Shown: one piece after another, positions 33,909 to 47,593 of the stretch | Layout of the letters: each line of letters starts with the position of its first letter | How positions within the stretch are numbered: the stretch's first letter is position 1 | NCBI GenBank assembly: GCA_030737875.1 | Contig: CM060918.1 | Span: 773,692,552-773,756,551 of the forward strand | Origin: Allium sativum | Lineage: Eukaryota; Streptophyta; Magnoliopsida; Asparagales; Amaryllidaceae | Length of the DNA stretch: 64,000 nucleotides | Direction of reading: 5' to 3' | Position numbers and translations under genes: made by a program | Notes under the pieces: generated by a model | Database searches by the model: none | What the model was told of the DNA's origin: nothing | What the model saw: the letters and a program-made list of their open reading frames with translations, nothing else

Positions 33909-36900
33909 TGTAATGACCCGGATCCTTAGGGGTTAATTTTTGAATATCTAATATTTAATTTAAATATTGGGTTGGTAAAATAAGTGAATTTTTATATTTG
34001 AGTTATCAGTTTAAAAATAAATTTCAATTTAATATTGAATATATTAAATTATCAGAATACGGAAATGGAATTAGACGAATTCAAAATTTAGTTAGAATTA
34101 AATACAGTTCAAATAATTAATAGGAAATTTTATTTGAATTTATAACGATAATAATATTTATTTATTTATCGAAAAAATAAATGGTTTTGAATTTAATTTA
34201 AATCAATTTAAATAAACATCTTCCACAGACGATCGAATCAGACTTCGTGACTTATCCCAGTGGGTTCAGAATAGTGGTTTTACCCTAGAAATGACAGTTG
34301 TTGGGTTCAGTAAGGAGTTCAGAATCAACGTGGTAATTTAAATTAAAGGATACAGTTTTTTTTAAACAAATTAAATAAAAATAAACTGAGTGGATAGGAA
34401 TAAAACAAGGAGGATAAGAAATGGCCGCACAAATCAAAAGAGAAAAGAGGAACACGTTCTCCTTTTTACTCCACAAAGCAATGACCCTGCAGTTCAATTA
34501 CAAACCGCACCCTTTTCTTTTTAAATCAAAGCCTCTAAACCAAAGCAGTGGTTTTTCTCATTCCTCAAACTGGAAATCGATGTCCTCATAGCCATTAAAA
34601 ATCGCAAGCACTATTTTCATTTCCCCTCAGTAGTTCGAAACGTAAAATCGGAAGGACCTCGACTTCCATTTCTGTAAGGGTTAAAATGGGTGCAGAGCTA
34701 CTGGGGCGTTCGAAGCTTTCGCAATGGTCTAGGGTTCACCACAGTTACTTTCATGGTCGGATTTAGCACATTTCGAGGTCGACTTTGGAGATTAGGAGGC
34801 AAGGCAGTTCGATTTGAGGGGGGATGGGTCATCTCGATTGTTCAGCGGGGGTGGGATTCGAAGTCGATACCGTCGCTCCAGATTTAGAGTTGTGCCAGGT
34901 CGCGATGCAAGGATGGTCATCGAACTTTAATCGGTGGGTCAGGGTAGCTGTGGACGGGAATGTCAAACACTTCAGTGGTTATGGCAGTAGATTTAATGGG
35001 ATGGTAAGGAAGCAAGAGGAAGGGAATCAACAGTTCAAAAGGGCTTACTGGATACTTGGAGGTAGCGTTATTCATCTGGGAGGGAAGGAGAATTAGGAAG
35101 TTATAAGGTAATTGCGAATTTAGCTATTAATTAAATTGGTTAATAAAGTTTTAATTCGCTTAAAATTTTTAAACTAATCATTTAGAACGGAATTAAGGAA
35201 ATGTAAATTTCTAATTTTTTTTCGTTAGGGATTGTTGAATTAAACAACGTGTATTTTATTTATACAAGGTAGAAAATGCAGTTGAATAAAGTCTTGGGCA
35301 ATGTGGTTTACTGGAGCTCGGACAATATTGAAAATAGGTTGGGAGAAATTTACTTAAGTGTTGGTAAAACAAAGTATATTGGATAATATCGGAAAATACT
35401 TCGCAATAAAGTTTGGATTGAATCAGAAGGGATCGAAATAAATATCACGGTGAGTAAACCTCACTCACCATTTAATTAGAATTATTTCTAGTTGTTAAAA
35501 ATAATTGCTATGCTTGTTTGAATATTGTTTGGTTGATTTAAAATATATATTAGTTATTTAGGACTATTATATATATATATATATATATATATATTGGGTT
35601 GATTGATTGGTTGGATTCCCGCAGTCTCATTAGCGGATGCCCGCGGTACCATAGCGGATGATTACCCTATACGCCCCACGCTATGATTAGTGGATGACCT
35701 TCATACCGCGATATCCTGCCTCGAAGCAGGATGGGTATTACTATGTTGACTAACATCTGTGGATGCAGGAAAACAGGTTGGAGGAATCCAACTGGATTCC
35801 TCAAAAATATATTATCTGTTTGTTGTTTGTTTGATTTCATATATATTCATATATGATGTGTTAAAAATCAAATGATAGAAAATTGGTTGATTTGATTGTT
35901 GAAAATACCACTAGAGCTTGAATATTGATTCATAAAAATATCGGAAAGGGTATTTGATATTTAAAAAGGAAATTCTATTTTTTTATAGAATTTGATTTGA
36001 AGGTATATAAAACAAGTAATCGAATTTACAAACGTTGTTTATAAATAGAAAGATGGGATTTGAATTGAAGTTATAAACGTTGTTTATAAATAGCCGAGGA
36101 ATTCAAATGGACTTTGAAATAGAGATTTGAATAATCGGATTCAAATGGACTTTAAACTATAGATTTTGAATATGGAATTCAAATGGACTTTAAACTATAG
36201 ATTTTGAATATGGAATTCAAATGGACTTTAAACTATAGATTTTGAATATGGAATTCAAATGGACTTTAAACTATAGATTTTGAATATGGAATTCAAATGG
36301 ACTTTAAACTATAGATTTTGAATATGGAATTCAAATGGACTTTAAACTATAGATTTTGAATATGGAATTCAAATGGACTTTAAACTATAGATTTTGAATA
36401 TAGAATTCAAAGCGACTTTAAACCATAGAATTTGAAAGTAGAATTCAAATGAAGTTTTAAATAAAGAGAATTCAAATAGAATTGAATTGGAATTTGAATA
36501 GAGAAGTCGATAAGGAAACGAGAGTATGAGTATAATTAGAATTTGTTAATATGCAGTTAAAATATATTTGAACATGTCATGTTCAAATATGAAGGCGAAA
36601 TAAACTGAAAAGTTAAGTAACAGATTTAATTAACAAATTGAGTTAAAACGATTGGTATAGTTAAAATAGATTGGACATGTATAGACATACAGGAGACAGG
36701 TATGGAATAAAGTATAGAAGTGAAATAAATAGAATGCCCGACAAAAAGGTACGTATTTAATTTCCATATGAGATTTTATGCGCCGTATCGGCAAGCCGCT
36801 TGGCTTTTTCTTTTTCTTTTTGAGATGAGAAGGACCGGGAAAGCTATTTGAAATTTCCCGATGCTCCCGGTACAAAGGAGGTTATGGCGAATTTTTCCGG

Positions 36901-38923
36901 AAATTTAAGGAGATAGAATATTTTTAAGATAATTTGATAGTTAGAAATCAACGTATCAAAATATATAGAAGTCGATAAGGAAACGAACTTAGAAATAGAA
37001 TAGTATAATTATAAAAGGAAGTATAAGAATAAAATCTCGTAGGTATAGAAAGAGAAAGTATATATGTGTTTAAAAGTGAAGAAGTAGTGGTATGGTATTG
37101 ATTATTCGAGTAAGTAGTCTTGTCTGTTTTGACGTTAAATGTTATTCAGTCAAGGTCTGAGAGGTAATTATACCCCAACTTGGTTGATTTCATGATATGC
37201 CGATAAGTAGCAAGATTCAGGCTCGAAGATCAATGTGGAATAAGAATTAGTTAAATACTGTATTTGGGTTGTCGTAACGATGTTTTGCACAACATCTGTT
37301 TTAACCCAAATATGTGCAAAGCTTGGAAATAGAATAATGAATATTTCTAAAGCTAGAAATTTAAGGAAGGCGATATATGGAAATATTTTCCAAAGGACGT
37401 AAAAGGCAAATATGGTTATTGAAAATATTTGTTTAACAAATATTGATAAAGAAATAGAGTAGTGATTTAATTAATGGAATATTAATTAAAAGCTCACTGA
37501 TTGTTGGATGTTTGGATGAACACTTGTTTTATTCGATAGTTAAATCATCGACTATCGAAACACTTGTTTTTATTCGATAGTTAAATCACAGACTATCGAA
37601 GTTTTGACCATCGTTGTCAATATAGAGAGACCGGTTGGATTATTATCCGAAGAACCACTCCGTATTGGCAGTAGCGTGCGAATCAGATTATATAAAGATA
37701 ATCGAAGACGGAGTAGAGTACAAGGACTTTTTCTATTAATAGAAATAGTACCTTCGGTTCATCCTGTTCCTGGGTGACTTGTATGGATGAATGTCTGACA
37801 GAGTATTTCCAGAAAGGTCACGTACATTGATTTCTTCAACCGTACCAAGAGTGGAAGCGGAGAAGGAAACTTCTTTTAGCTAACACGTAATGTACTGTTG
37901 AGGACGTCAATCGGTGATTTGATGGATTTGACGATGTGGCATTCGAAGTGAATCTGGTGTGATGATAAAGCGTAGCTTCTAGCCTCATCATCCGGTAAAT
38001 GACAGAAATCGGGCAAGCAGCATGGCTATGTAGGTCGCACCTATTAGGCTATATAATCACCTGATCTAGAGTTTCATTTACTTCTAAAAATCTATTGTCG
38101 ATGCTGACCCATTCGGGAAACGGTTGCTGATCCCAATCGTTGGGGATATACATTCGATACACTCAAGCGAAATGAGTGGTCGGTCATGTGTGGCTGAGTT
38201 GCAAGATGTTCTTGTTGAACTCGGTGTATTCTCCTCTAGAGATATACCAGCGGAAGGTGATTCCATACCTTGTCATAGTGGAAATCCATTACCCAATACG
38301 TGCTTGCGGTTTTGATTGTATATTATATATGTGGAACGTGAGATGCAAACGTTCCACTAGATTGTTATCTACTTGATTTAGACATTATTATAATATCAAA
38401 AGAGTTTTGATATAAAGATAAATCAAGGGTTGGATTCTCATAAGGGAAAAACCCGTTCCGTGTTATACGGCGTGGTCTTATGAGATATCATTTAGTTTTC
38501 TGAAACTGTTTTTAAACTGTTTACTCATACCAGTCCCATGACTGACCCGGAGTTTATTTTGTTTTGTTCTACCTAAACTCTTGGGTGCCTAAATTTGTAC
38601 GGGCAGTCAAGTAGTTCAGGATTTTTCAGATATATCTAAAGGAGCTTGGAGCAGGAGGCTTCAGCGTTATCTAGTTATAGTGGTCCCGCTATGTTGTAAG
38701 TGTTGTACTCTGATAAGTGTATGTTATACAGTTAAGATTTTGTATTTCAAAGATGTGATATATTATATTTTGTTCCGCTGCGATGTGAGATTCTGTGTTG
38801 TTAGTTCTGTTCTTCTTCTACCTCTTTCTTCTAAAAAAAAATGTTTCGTATTTTCGTGATATTTGGGTTGGACGTATGATGTATATAGTCAACTCTGATG
38901 TTGCGGATTTGCGGGTCATTACA
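33909..38923 (+). repeat. LARD 3' LTR, full length (5,015 bp)
   Basis: Complete copy with TG and CA tips and perfect 12-bp terminal inverted repeats. It carries the same landmarks as the 5' LTR: GC-richer block (about 34680-35100), TA run (35567-35595, longer than in the 5' LTR), 38-bp repeats, double and twin hairpins. The target resumes at 38924 (GAGGATC), matching 43282 in int-3. Confidence 0.92.
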
Positions 38924-39988
38924 GAGGATCTATCGAGTACAAGATATGCTATAAACCATGTTATCTCCCGTTACTCATATTCTATGGAAGGTGACATATG
39001 GTCAAGCAAGATTAATAACCCAACACCTCTCATAGAACGAAAGAAGCCCATAAATTATAAAATAAAAGCTTACCATCAACTTCAAAAGTGAAGAAATGAC
39101 CCAAATACGAAGACCATTACTCCAAGAGGAGTAATATTATGAAGCACATCCACATATAAAAATCCAAGGGCAACGTCCTAAAGGATATCTGAAAGGCCTC
39201 AAACAAACAATCCAATATAATATCTCATTTCCTTAGTGAACATTCTCAAGAAAGACTTAAGCAACAAAAAAGACTTAAGCGACGGAAATGAGGACAACAC
39301 ATCATTTGATTGACCAACGGGTGATAAATGACTCAAACGGATTATAACAACAAGGTCATCATGACTGAAACTCTAAATACTTATCATCACTATCTAAACA
39401 CATTAGAGTGAGCTCTAGGGTTATGGATCTACAAGCAACATTACTAAAATATGAATATAAATCAAAAGGATTAGGGTATTAAAATATAGTATCCTATAGA
39501 ATGTCAAATGGCTTTTTACCAACACTAAAACCACTCATCTCAACATGAAAAATTCTAGAAAGATTCAAGCTAGCAAATTTTCATGCTAATATGCATGAAA
39601 AGATGAATCATAAGAAAAACTTCCTTCGGTTTCTAAAATCAAATCATATCTTGTGGATTCTTTTAATATTATTCATAATTCTCACAGACACCACAAGAAA
39701 AAAAGTCAAAGATCATCCATAACTTCTTGGATATGAATGAGTGACAGGCCTGCCAGAACAATTCCATCAAACTATCCCTAAGATAAGATGTCACAACTTA
39801 ATTTGGGATACTACAGAATAAATATATTCCAAGACGTATCCCTAACTATCAACCTAATGAATCAAAGAAGGACATGAATCCAATGATGAAGGATTAGTAA
39901 TACCTATATTACATTTGGATGTATCATTATATATTTTCCTATTATGTGTTTATCATATTTTGTTCTGAATCCTCGCTCTAATACCAAC

Positions 39989-42607
39989 TGTAATGCCCCA
40001 CCTTGAGACCCACATTAACAAAGAGAATTACAAAGTAATTCCATCTGCTAATGCAGAAAATAGGGCTTGTTGGGGGCGACCAGCTATAACTTGTTTTAGC
40101 TATATGCTGGAAATGGCGATAATTGCTATCTATTTTTTTTAAACTTAAGTGGATTGACATATCCAATAAATAATTAAAACAAGTTATAGATGGCTATGGA
40201 TATATCTGAACAAAACAACGTTTCTAAATGGATATCTATATCACCACAGAAGAGTTACAAATATAATTACGTTTACATATACAATGATACATCACAATAT
40301 AATACAAATACTACAATGAAGTGGTATGATTCCCACTCATTATATAAGAGTCCCATACCATGTATTTTTACTAAATCGTTTAATTCTCATTCTCGTACAC
40401 TGAAATTCATGAAAATGAGCTAGAATATATATATATATAATAATTTTGTAGAAAAAAATTGGATTTTTAACAACTTTTAGGAAATTTTCATATAAGTTTT
40501 ATAAGGAAAAAGCCCATTTTTAAATATAATATCTATTTTTAAAATAAAAATATTAATAATTAATTAAAGATCCTTTAAAATGACATAAAAACTTTTATTT
40601 TTGAAACCATAATTTTTGAGGAGTTTTCTAAGTTTTACTTGAAATCAAAACCATCAAAATCTTCAAATACCAATATTTAAATTTAAATAAAATTTGAGTT
40701 TAAAATATCCTCAAAACTGAGATAATCAATTATCGGATATCATGTTATAAAATATATCATCAAACTTTTCAATTCAAACATCAATTAACTCAAATTTAGC
40801 AGCTAAAACAAATGAAGATTGCTGCAAAATAAAACAGCAAAATAATTTTTTTTTCTTTTAGCCAACTTTGATGATAAATTTAGCATATTAATACTACCCA
40901 AAAAAAAATTTTGCAGCAAAAAACTTGAGCACATGGACAACAACATACCAAAATTTTATAGTATTTCGCTACAAAACAAGGAAGATACACATTTTCAAAA
41001 ATTTCCCTTTTCGGACACAAATGAATTATGCTAAAAAAAATAAGTTTTTAGCTAAATTTGGAGATATCTTTAGCATATCAAAAGCACTCAGAAATTAATG
41101 AAACATTGCTGTAACAAATTTTTACATATGGACTATAATGTATTAAAATTTTGGATCAATTCGTTGTAAACTGAAAGAGTTTTGATTTTTCGAACATAGC
41201 ACTTTTCAGCGAAAAAAACAGAAAATGATTTGGGCTGAGTTCAAGTAACAATTTGCTATATCAATGCAATCCAAAATTCAATGAAAATTTGCATTAAAAT
41301 AACATAGCCCAGATACTACAACAAATCAAAAATTAGGAGTAATTCGCTACAAATCGAAGAAGTTGCGGTGGCTTAAAGTTGAGCCTTCGCTGAGTTTGCA
41401 CAGCGTAAACAACAAGATGATAAAAGAATGTATTTCTTTGCATGCTAACAAAACAAAGCACAAAACCAATAATAAGATTAGAAAGCGTGAGTTAAACTCA
41501 CATTGATTATCAGCAAAAATTACCATGAATTTGAGAACAATTGAAGCTTTCATCCAAACAAAATCTCGAGGCAACAAGAAAAAAGATATGCACACCAATT
41601 CAATAAAACAGGTCAGATTTTCGTCCCTAATACAGGGAGAAATTAATATAGTAAACCTGCGTTTTCAGCCCTGATTTAACCCGAAAATTACCTGAAGAAA
41701 GAGGATGTTTGACACCTCAAACCTAAATCAATTGCCACGAAAATTGGAGAAAAGTTGCTAGAATGTATTAGAAAGAACATATCTGAATTTGAGAATTTTT
41801 GGGGTTTTATTTGATTTTTTGGGATTTTTAAAATGGATAGGGTTTTGGCCATTGCTGTGAACTTTTGTAGCTTTTTCCCCTAAAATGATTTCTCAAGGAG
41901 AATGTACGTATCTTTCTACTCAGAAGGTTCTAGTGACGGATTTATGGATTTTAACATACCCAAATAGCCCATTTCACATCCTTAACCAATTTTAGTTATT
42001 ATGTAAGTATGTTTGCCCATTTTGGACATAGTTCACTTATTTTAACTCCTTTTTGAATGAAACAAATTGCATTATGTTTATTTTAGCAAAATGAACATGT
42101 TATCAATAACAAAATTTTATTTTCAACATTTTAAAATAAATTTTGATTTTTAAATCCTTTATTTAAACAATATTTTACAATATTGCCATTTAGGGCCAAA
42201 AATCACTAATTTGGCATATTTTCATCATAAAAAAATTATTTTCCACTTTCAAAACTCACACAAAAGTGTTTTAACACTTCTAAATACTAAAACATCATTT
42301 TCACATAATATTACATCTTTAAAATTCATTCACTTCTCATTTTTCCTTCTATTTTACAATTGAGGACCATTATTTAAAGATAATTCCAATATTAAAAATT
42401 TGACTCAAATTAATTATCATTTCAATTGCTTCATCCCAAATCATTAATAAGGTATTTGAAATTTTATTTCTTCAAAAATTTCTTTTATTTATTAATTAGT
42501 CCCCAAATGAACATTTTAAAATCCAATTTATATCCAATTACTATATCAAATTATAATCATCGTTATAATTTAACATAATAGTTGTTATAAGAAATTGGGT
42601 TGTTACA
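39989..42607 (-). repeat. LTR-c of the array, chimeric and short (2,619 bp)
   Basis: The first 362 bp (39989-40350) match LTR-d almost perfectly, including CTTGAGACCCACATT and GGGGGCGACCAGC. From 40351 it matches LTR-b from about 22830. The join TATAAGAG/TCCCATACC skips about 1.9 kb of LTR. It is explained as the breakpoint of a 4.36-kb tandem duplication, not a simple deletion. Confidence 0.85.
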
Positions 42608-44344
42608 GACTTTCCCCCTTTATAAAATTGCGTCCTCGCAATTTCTAGAGAAAAGTTTGTACTCAACATCTTAATTTCCTCAATTAAATGAAAGCTAGAC
42701 TAAAGCAAAACCGAAATTTCCTTATTTCTCATTCAAGACGGAGGAAGAAATGAAGATAACTGTTTGATAATTCCTTAAATTCTCCAAACATCTATATAGG
42801 ATTAGCAATTTCTACAAATTTTCCAAGCGGTATCTCAAAATTTGGTGGCATCTCACTTTAGTAAAAGAATACAAAGGCCCAAAATCAATCTAAAAAGATA
42901 GATTCCTCAAAATTCCTAGACTTAATCCAATACTCAAGTCATCAAAGAGATTAACAACCCATAATTTTCATATTCTACAGTGGAAAAACGATTATAATAA
43001 AAGAAAGAACACCAAAAGGATAAAGAAACTTAAAACAAGGTGGTCACTTTATAAGCCACTAACCTCATCGATCAGAATTCTGAAACACTCGATGGACTGC
43101 CCAACACGAAAGAAATCATTTTCTACGAAAGAAATTGTTTCTTATAATTATCAGTTCAGTTCTTATCTCAAAAATTAAAAACACAGAAAGAAATTGTCAA
43201 GGTATTCTCGAAATACTCAATTAAAAAAAATGATAGAAAAGCTCGAGTGTTCATCATTTGCATAGTATAACTAACCACTAGGAGGATCTATCGAGTACAA
43301 GATATGCTATAAACCATGTTATCTCCCGTTACTCATATTCTATGGAAGGTGACATATGGTCAAGCAAGATTAATAACCCAACACCTCTCATAGAACAAAA
43401 GAAGCCCATAAATTATAAAATAAAAGCTTACCATCAACTTCAAAAGTGAAGAAATGACCCAAATACGAAGACCATTACTCCAAGAGGAGTAATATTATGA
43501 AGCACATCCACATATAAAAATCCAAGGGCAACATCCTAAAGGATATCTGAAAGGCCTCAAACAAACAATCCAATATAATATCTCATTTCCTTAGTGAACA
43601 TTCTCAAGAAAGACTTAAGCAACAAAAAAGACTTAAGCGACGGAAATGTGGACAACACATCATTTGATTGACCAACGGGTGATAAATGACTCAAACGGAT
43701 TATAACAACAAGGTCATCATGACTGAAACTCTAAATACTTATCATCACTATCTAAACACATTAGAGTGAGCTCTAGGGTTATGGATCTACAAGCAACATT
43801 ACTAAAATATGAATATAAATCAAAAGGATTAGGGTATTAAAATATAGTATCCTATAGAATGTCAAATGGCTTTTTACCAACACTAAAACCACTCATCTCA
43901 ACATGAAAAATTCTAGAAAGATTCAAGCTAGCAAATTTTCATGCTAATATGCATGAAAAGATGAATCATAAGAAAAACATCCTTCGGTTTCTAAAATCAA
44001 ATCATATCTTTTGGATTCTTTTAATATTATTCATAATTCTCACAGACACCACAAGAAAAAAAGTCAAAGATCATCCATAACTTCTTGGATATGAATGAGT
44101 GACAGGCCTGCCAGAACAATTCCATCAAACTATCCCTAAGATAAGATGTCACAACTTAATTTGGGATACTACAGAATAAATATATTCCTAGACATATCCC
44201 TAACTATCAACCCAATGAATCAAAGAAGGACATGAATCCAATGATGGATTAGTAATACCTATATTACATTTGGATGTATCATTATATATTTTCCTATTAT
44301 GTGTTTTATCATATTTTGTTCTGAATCCTCGCTCTAATACCAAC
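42608..44344 (-). mobile_element. int-3: third internal region (1,737 bp, intact)
   Basis: The uninterrupted version of int-2 and the best reference for the family's internal region. The minus-strand primer site GCTCTAATACCAA is at 44331-44343, 1 bp from the LTR. At 42608-42650 the minus strand gives the 3' leader with TTGCGAGGACGCAATTTT and a purine tract. It has no gag, pol or other recognisable domain. Confidence 0.82.
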
Positions 44345-46218
44345 TGTAATGCCCCACCTTGAGACCCACATTAACAAAGAGAATTACAAAGTAATTCCAT
44401 CTGCTAATGCAGAAAATAGGGCTTGTTGGGGGCGACCAGCTATAACTTGTTTTAGCTGTATGCTGGAAATGGCGATAATTGCTATCTATTTTTTTTAAAC
44501 TTAAGTGGATTGACATATCCAATAAATAATTAAAACAAGTTATAGATGGCTATGGATATATCTGAACAAAACAACGCTTCTAAATGGATATCTATATCGC
44601 CACAGAAGAGTTACAAATATAATTACGTTTACATATACAATGATACATCACAATATAATACAAATACTACAATGAAGTGGTATGATTCCCACTCATTATA
44701 TAAGAGGCACATAAAAAACAATTTGATAACATCTCATACAGAAGCTATCAACCGCAAGAGAAAAACCCGATCCCGTAAAGAAGCTTCATGAAACAGCTAA
44801 AAGCCAAAACGGAGACTGATACCTGAAACAAACTCGGTCTAACCCAAGTGAAAACACACGGGTCAGGCTATCTAATTTCATTAGTTAAATAGAACAATTG
44901 GTAATGAGAAGTAAAGGAAAGATATGGTGTCCTTTTACTCAAAGGATACCATTCCATAACAGTGATTCACATTTTAAGAAGGAACGATATCTCTTCTAGA
45001 GAAAAAGAAGAAATATTTAGGATATGGTCATACTCAAGTGACATAATCATCACTTACTAAAAGAGATTTCAACTAGTAGAATCTTAAAAGTAAGACTCAA
45101 TTAGACTCGCTTTTGCCTTATGGGATGCGGATAAATACTTCAAAAGGACTAAATAACTTCCTAGAAGAAAACATCAAGACATTTATATATTTCAAGAAAA
45201 AATATTTTTCACACATAGTAACAAATGCAATGAATATGCCTCATTCATCGGGATATTCTCAAGTATCATCATGGGAAATATAAAACTCAATCTTAAAAGA
45301 AGCATCATACTTATCCATATCCCCTCTCATCGATATGAATTTAAATACATCATAAATCCATCGTTAAACCTCAACATATAAGAATCCCATAACCATTTAT
45401 ACCTTCTCCCAACTGTATGAATATATATACATCATAAGTCCATTATTAAAACCTAACATAATAGAATCTTCATAACCATTTATACCTCATCTCATGGGTA
45501 TGAATATAAATACGTCATAAATCCATCATTAAAACTCAACATAAAAGAATCTTCATAACCATTTATACCTCATCTCACCAGTATAAATCAAACATATCTT
45601 AAATCCACTTGAAATCTCAAACTCATTTTTTTTATAGAAATCATCATAATATAACTTGCATGGAGTACAAAACTTCTATATTGAAATCACCTTGAAACTA
45701 TCAATTTAATTAAGCTTTCATCTTTCTCGAGGTAGTAATAAACATCATCATATAGTGGTGAAATCAAAACATTTAAAACATCATGAGAAACTTCACGTGC
45801 ATTGCATCTTGACTAGTACTATACTTTTTGGTACCATACATCGTGATGACTAGGGACACAAAAATCATCATCATCATCATGACTATAGCCGAGAACATCG
45901 TGATGCCTCTAAGTCACAAAACCCCGAGTAATAAACATCATGGTGATTGGAGTCACAAACATCGTGATCATCATGATGGCTATAGTCGTAAACATCATGA
46001 TGACTCCAATCGAGTATTCAGTTATAGTACTAGTAATTATCTTGAATGTGTCTCAACCTCTTGGATAGGAACCCATAAGGCGTCAACTTATGTCCCATAC
46101 CATACGTTTGCACCTAACAGTTTACTAGCCGTCAATCGTTGCCACATTAGAAAACATCAAAAGCATCATCAAATATACACTGCCTCATCTCATCGGCGAG
46201 TGTAAAGATACCAAACTC

Positions 46219-47593
46219 TGTTGGAGAGTGGAGTTTTGATGACAACAACCTTATTTCAATTATCGTTGATTATAAAATATATGCTAACACTTTTTGTATA
46301 AAATATATATATGTATATATGTATATATATATGTGTGTGCAGGAATTATATACAGGAAATATTACTGAAGACTGTATAGTTATAAAGATTATAGAGATTC
46401 AAAGATTAGAGAAATTTATAGACTCATGAGTAATCAAGATTTCAAGAGTTCAAGATTATTATAGTCATAGAGTCTACATTTTGTAAGACACTAAATAGCA
46501 CTCCAGGTTCAAAATTCAAATTCAAATTTTCAAATTCTAATTTTCAATTCTATCCACAATCCTCTTTATTTTGTTTTTCTATTTGTTTCTTTTTTTATTC
46601 TTCTTTGTTTTCAAAAATTAAATTTTTTATATACTTTATATTTATATAGTTTAAAACCCTATAAATTTATAAATATATTTATATAGTTTAAAAGTACGTT
46701 TTTATATGATTTATTATCATATAATATTAATTTACAACTCTAGAATTTTACTCAAGAATTTCCAGAATTAGTTTTATATCAAAACACATGAAAAATGCTT
46801 TATAAATCAAAAATACACATGAGTATATCGACATAGCAAAAAGTGTTTGTCGACATATAACTGCTATTTTTTCTAATTTTGAAGGGAAGTGACTTTTCAC
46901 TATTTGAAACGCTTCAGAACCATTGCAACCCTTCATACTCCATAAAAAGAGGTTAAAACCAATTTTTTTAACATATCTTCTACCCTAACTTCATTCTCTT
47001 TCACTCCACCATTGTTCTTAATCATTTTATGATTCTTACACTTATATTCTGTCGAATTCAATTCTATTTTGATCAAACTTCTTCTCCATACACCCTCTAC
47101 TCTCTGAATCAAGTGCTATTGAAGAGTTATAGAGCTGTTTTGTAATTGTTTGGGTTGAATAAATCTTTTTTGTGACTCAAAGAGGAATCAGTGTATCCTT
47201 GTAGCCGTGAAATCAAGGAACAGGAGTCAGTGTGTCCTTGTTGAGCCGTGAAATCAAGTAATAAGAGTCGGTGTCTCCTTGTTAAGCCGTCAAATCAAGA
47301 AGGGTGTATATGACTATTGGAAATAGTAATAAAACTCTGCATAATCCAGCATTGTGCAGGACTGGATGTAAGAGTGATCCGAACCAGTATAAAATATGAT
47401 CCGTTCCTTCCTTTTCTACATTTTTATTTCTGTTTATTTTGAATTTGTGTTTGAATTTGTGATTGTGTTTGTGTTGTTTGATTCGTTCTATAATTCTTTT
47501 TAGTTTTAAGTTTTGTTTAAATTCCTATAAACACTATTCACCCACCCTCTAGTGTTTGCTTTGCATGAACGATCCATTCCGCATTCCCTAACA
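46219..47593 (+). repeat. Copia-type 5' LTR
   Basis: It starts TGTTGGAGAGTGGAG and ends TTCCCTAACA. Near 47180-47300 there is a threefold repeat of about 48 bp built on GTGTMTCCTTGTTRAGCCG and TGAAATCAAG; the 3' LTR has the same triplet near 52265-52385. Confidence 0.85.

Larger units (their letters stand above)
25604..38923 (+). mobile_element. LARD-like non-autonomous gypsy-type element with 5-kb LTRs
   Basis: A 13.3-kb element with two direct LTRs, a 3.68-kb gene-less internal region, an initiator-Met primer site and a polypurine tract. The intact LTR (33909-38923, 5,015 bp) has perfect 12-bp inverted tips, TGTAATGACCCG and CGGGTCATTACA. The 5' LTR lacks its first 414 bp. About 20 substitutions noticed by eye across 4.6 kb of paired LTR indicate a recent insertion, younger than the array duplication, since the sister copy int-3 lacks it. 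It must use another element's proteins. Confidence 0.9.
25093..39988 (-). mobile_element. int-2: internal region split by the LARD-like element
   Basis: The pieces are 25093-25603 and 38924-39988. Aligned to int-3, the bases equivalent to 43119-43281 (163 bp) are missing at the insertion point. The remaining text is nearly identical to int-3; about ten substitutions were noticed by eye in the right piece. The minus-strand primer site GCTCTAATACCAA is at 39975-39987. No coding sequence. Confidence 0.82.

Noticed and set aside
40350..40351. Simple internal deletion of LTR-c
   Set aside because: The two sides match different neighbours (LTR-d on the left, LTR-b on the right), which a tandem duplication explains better.
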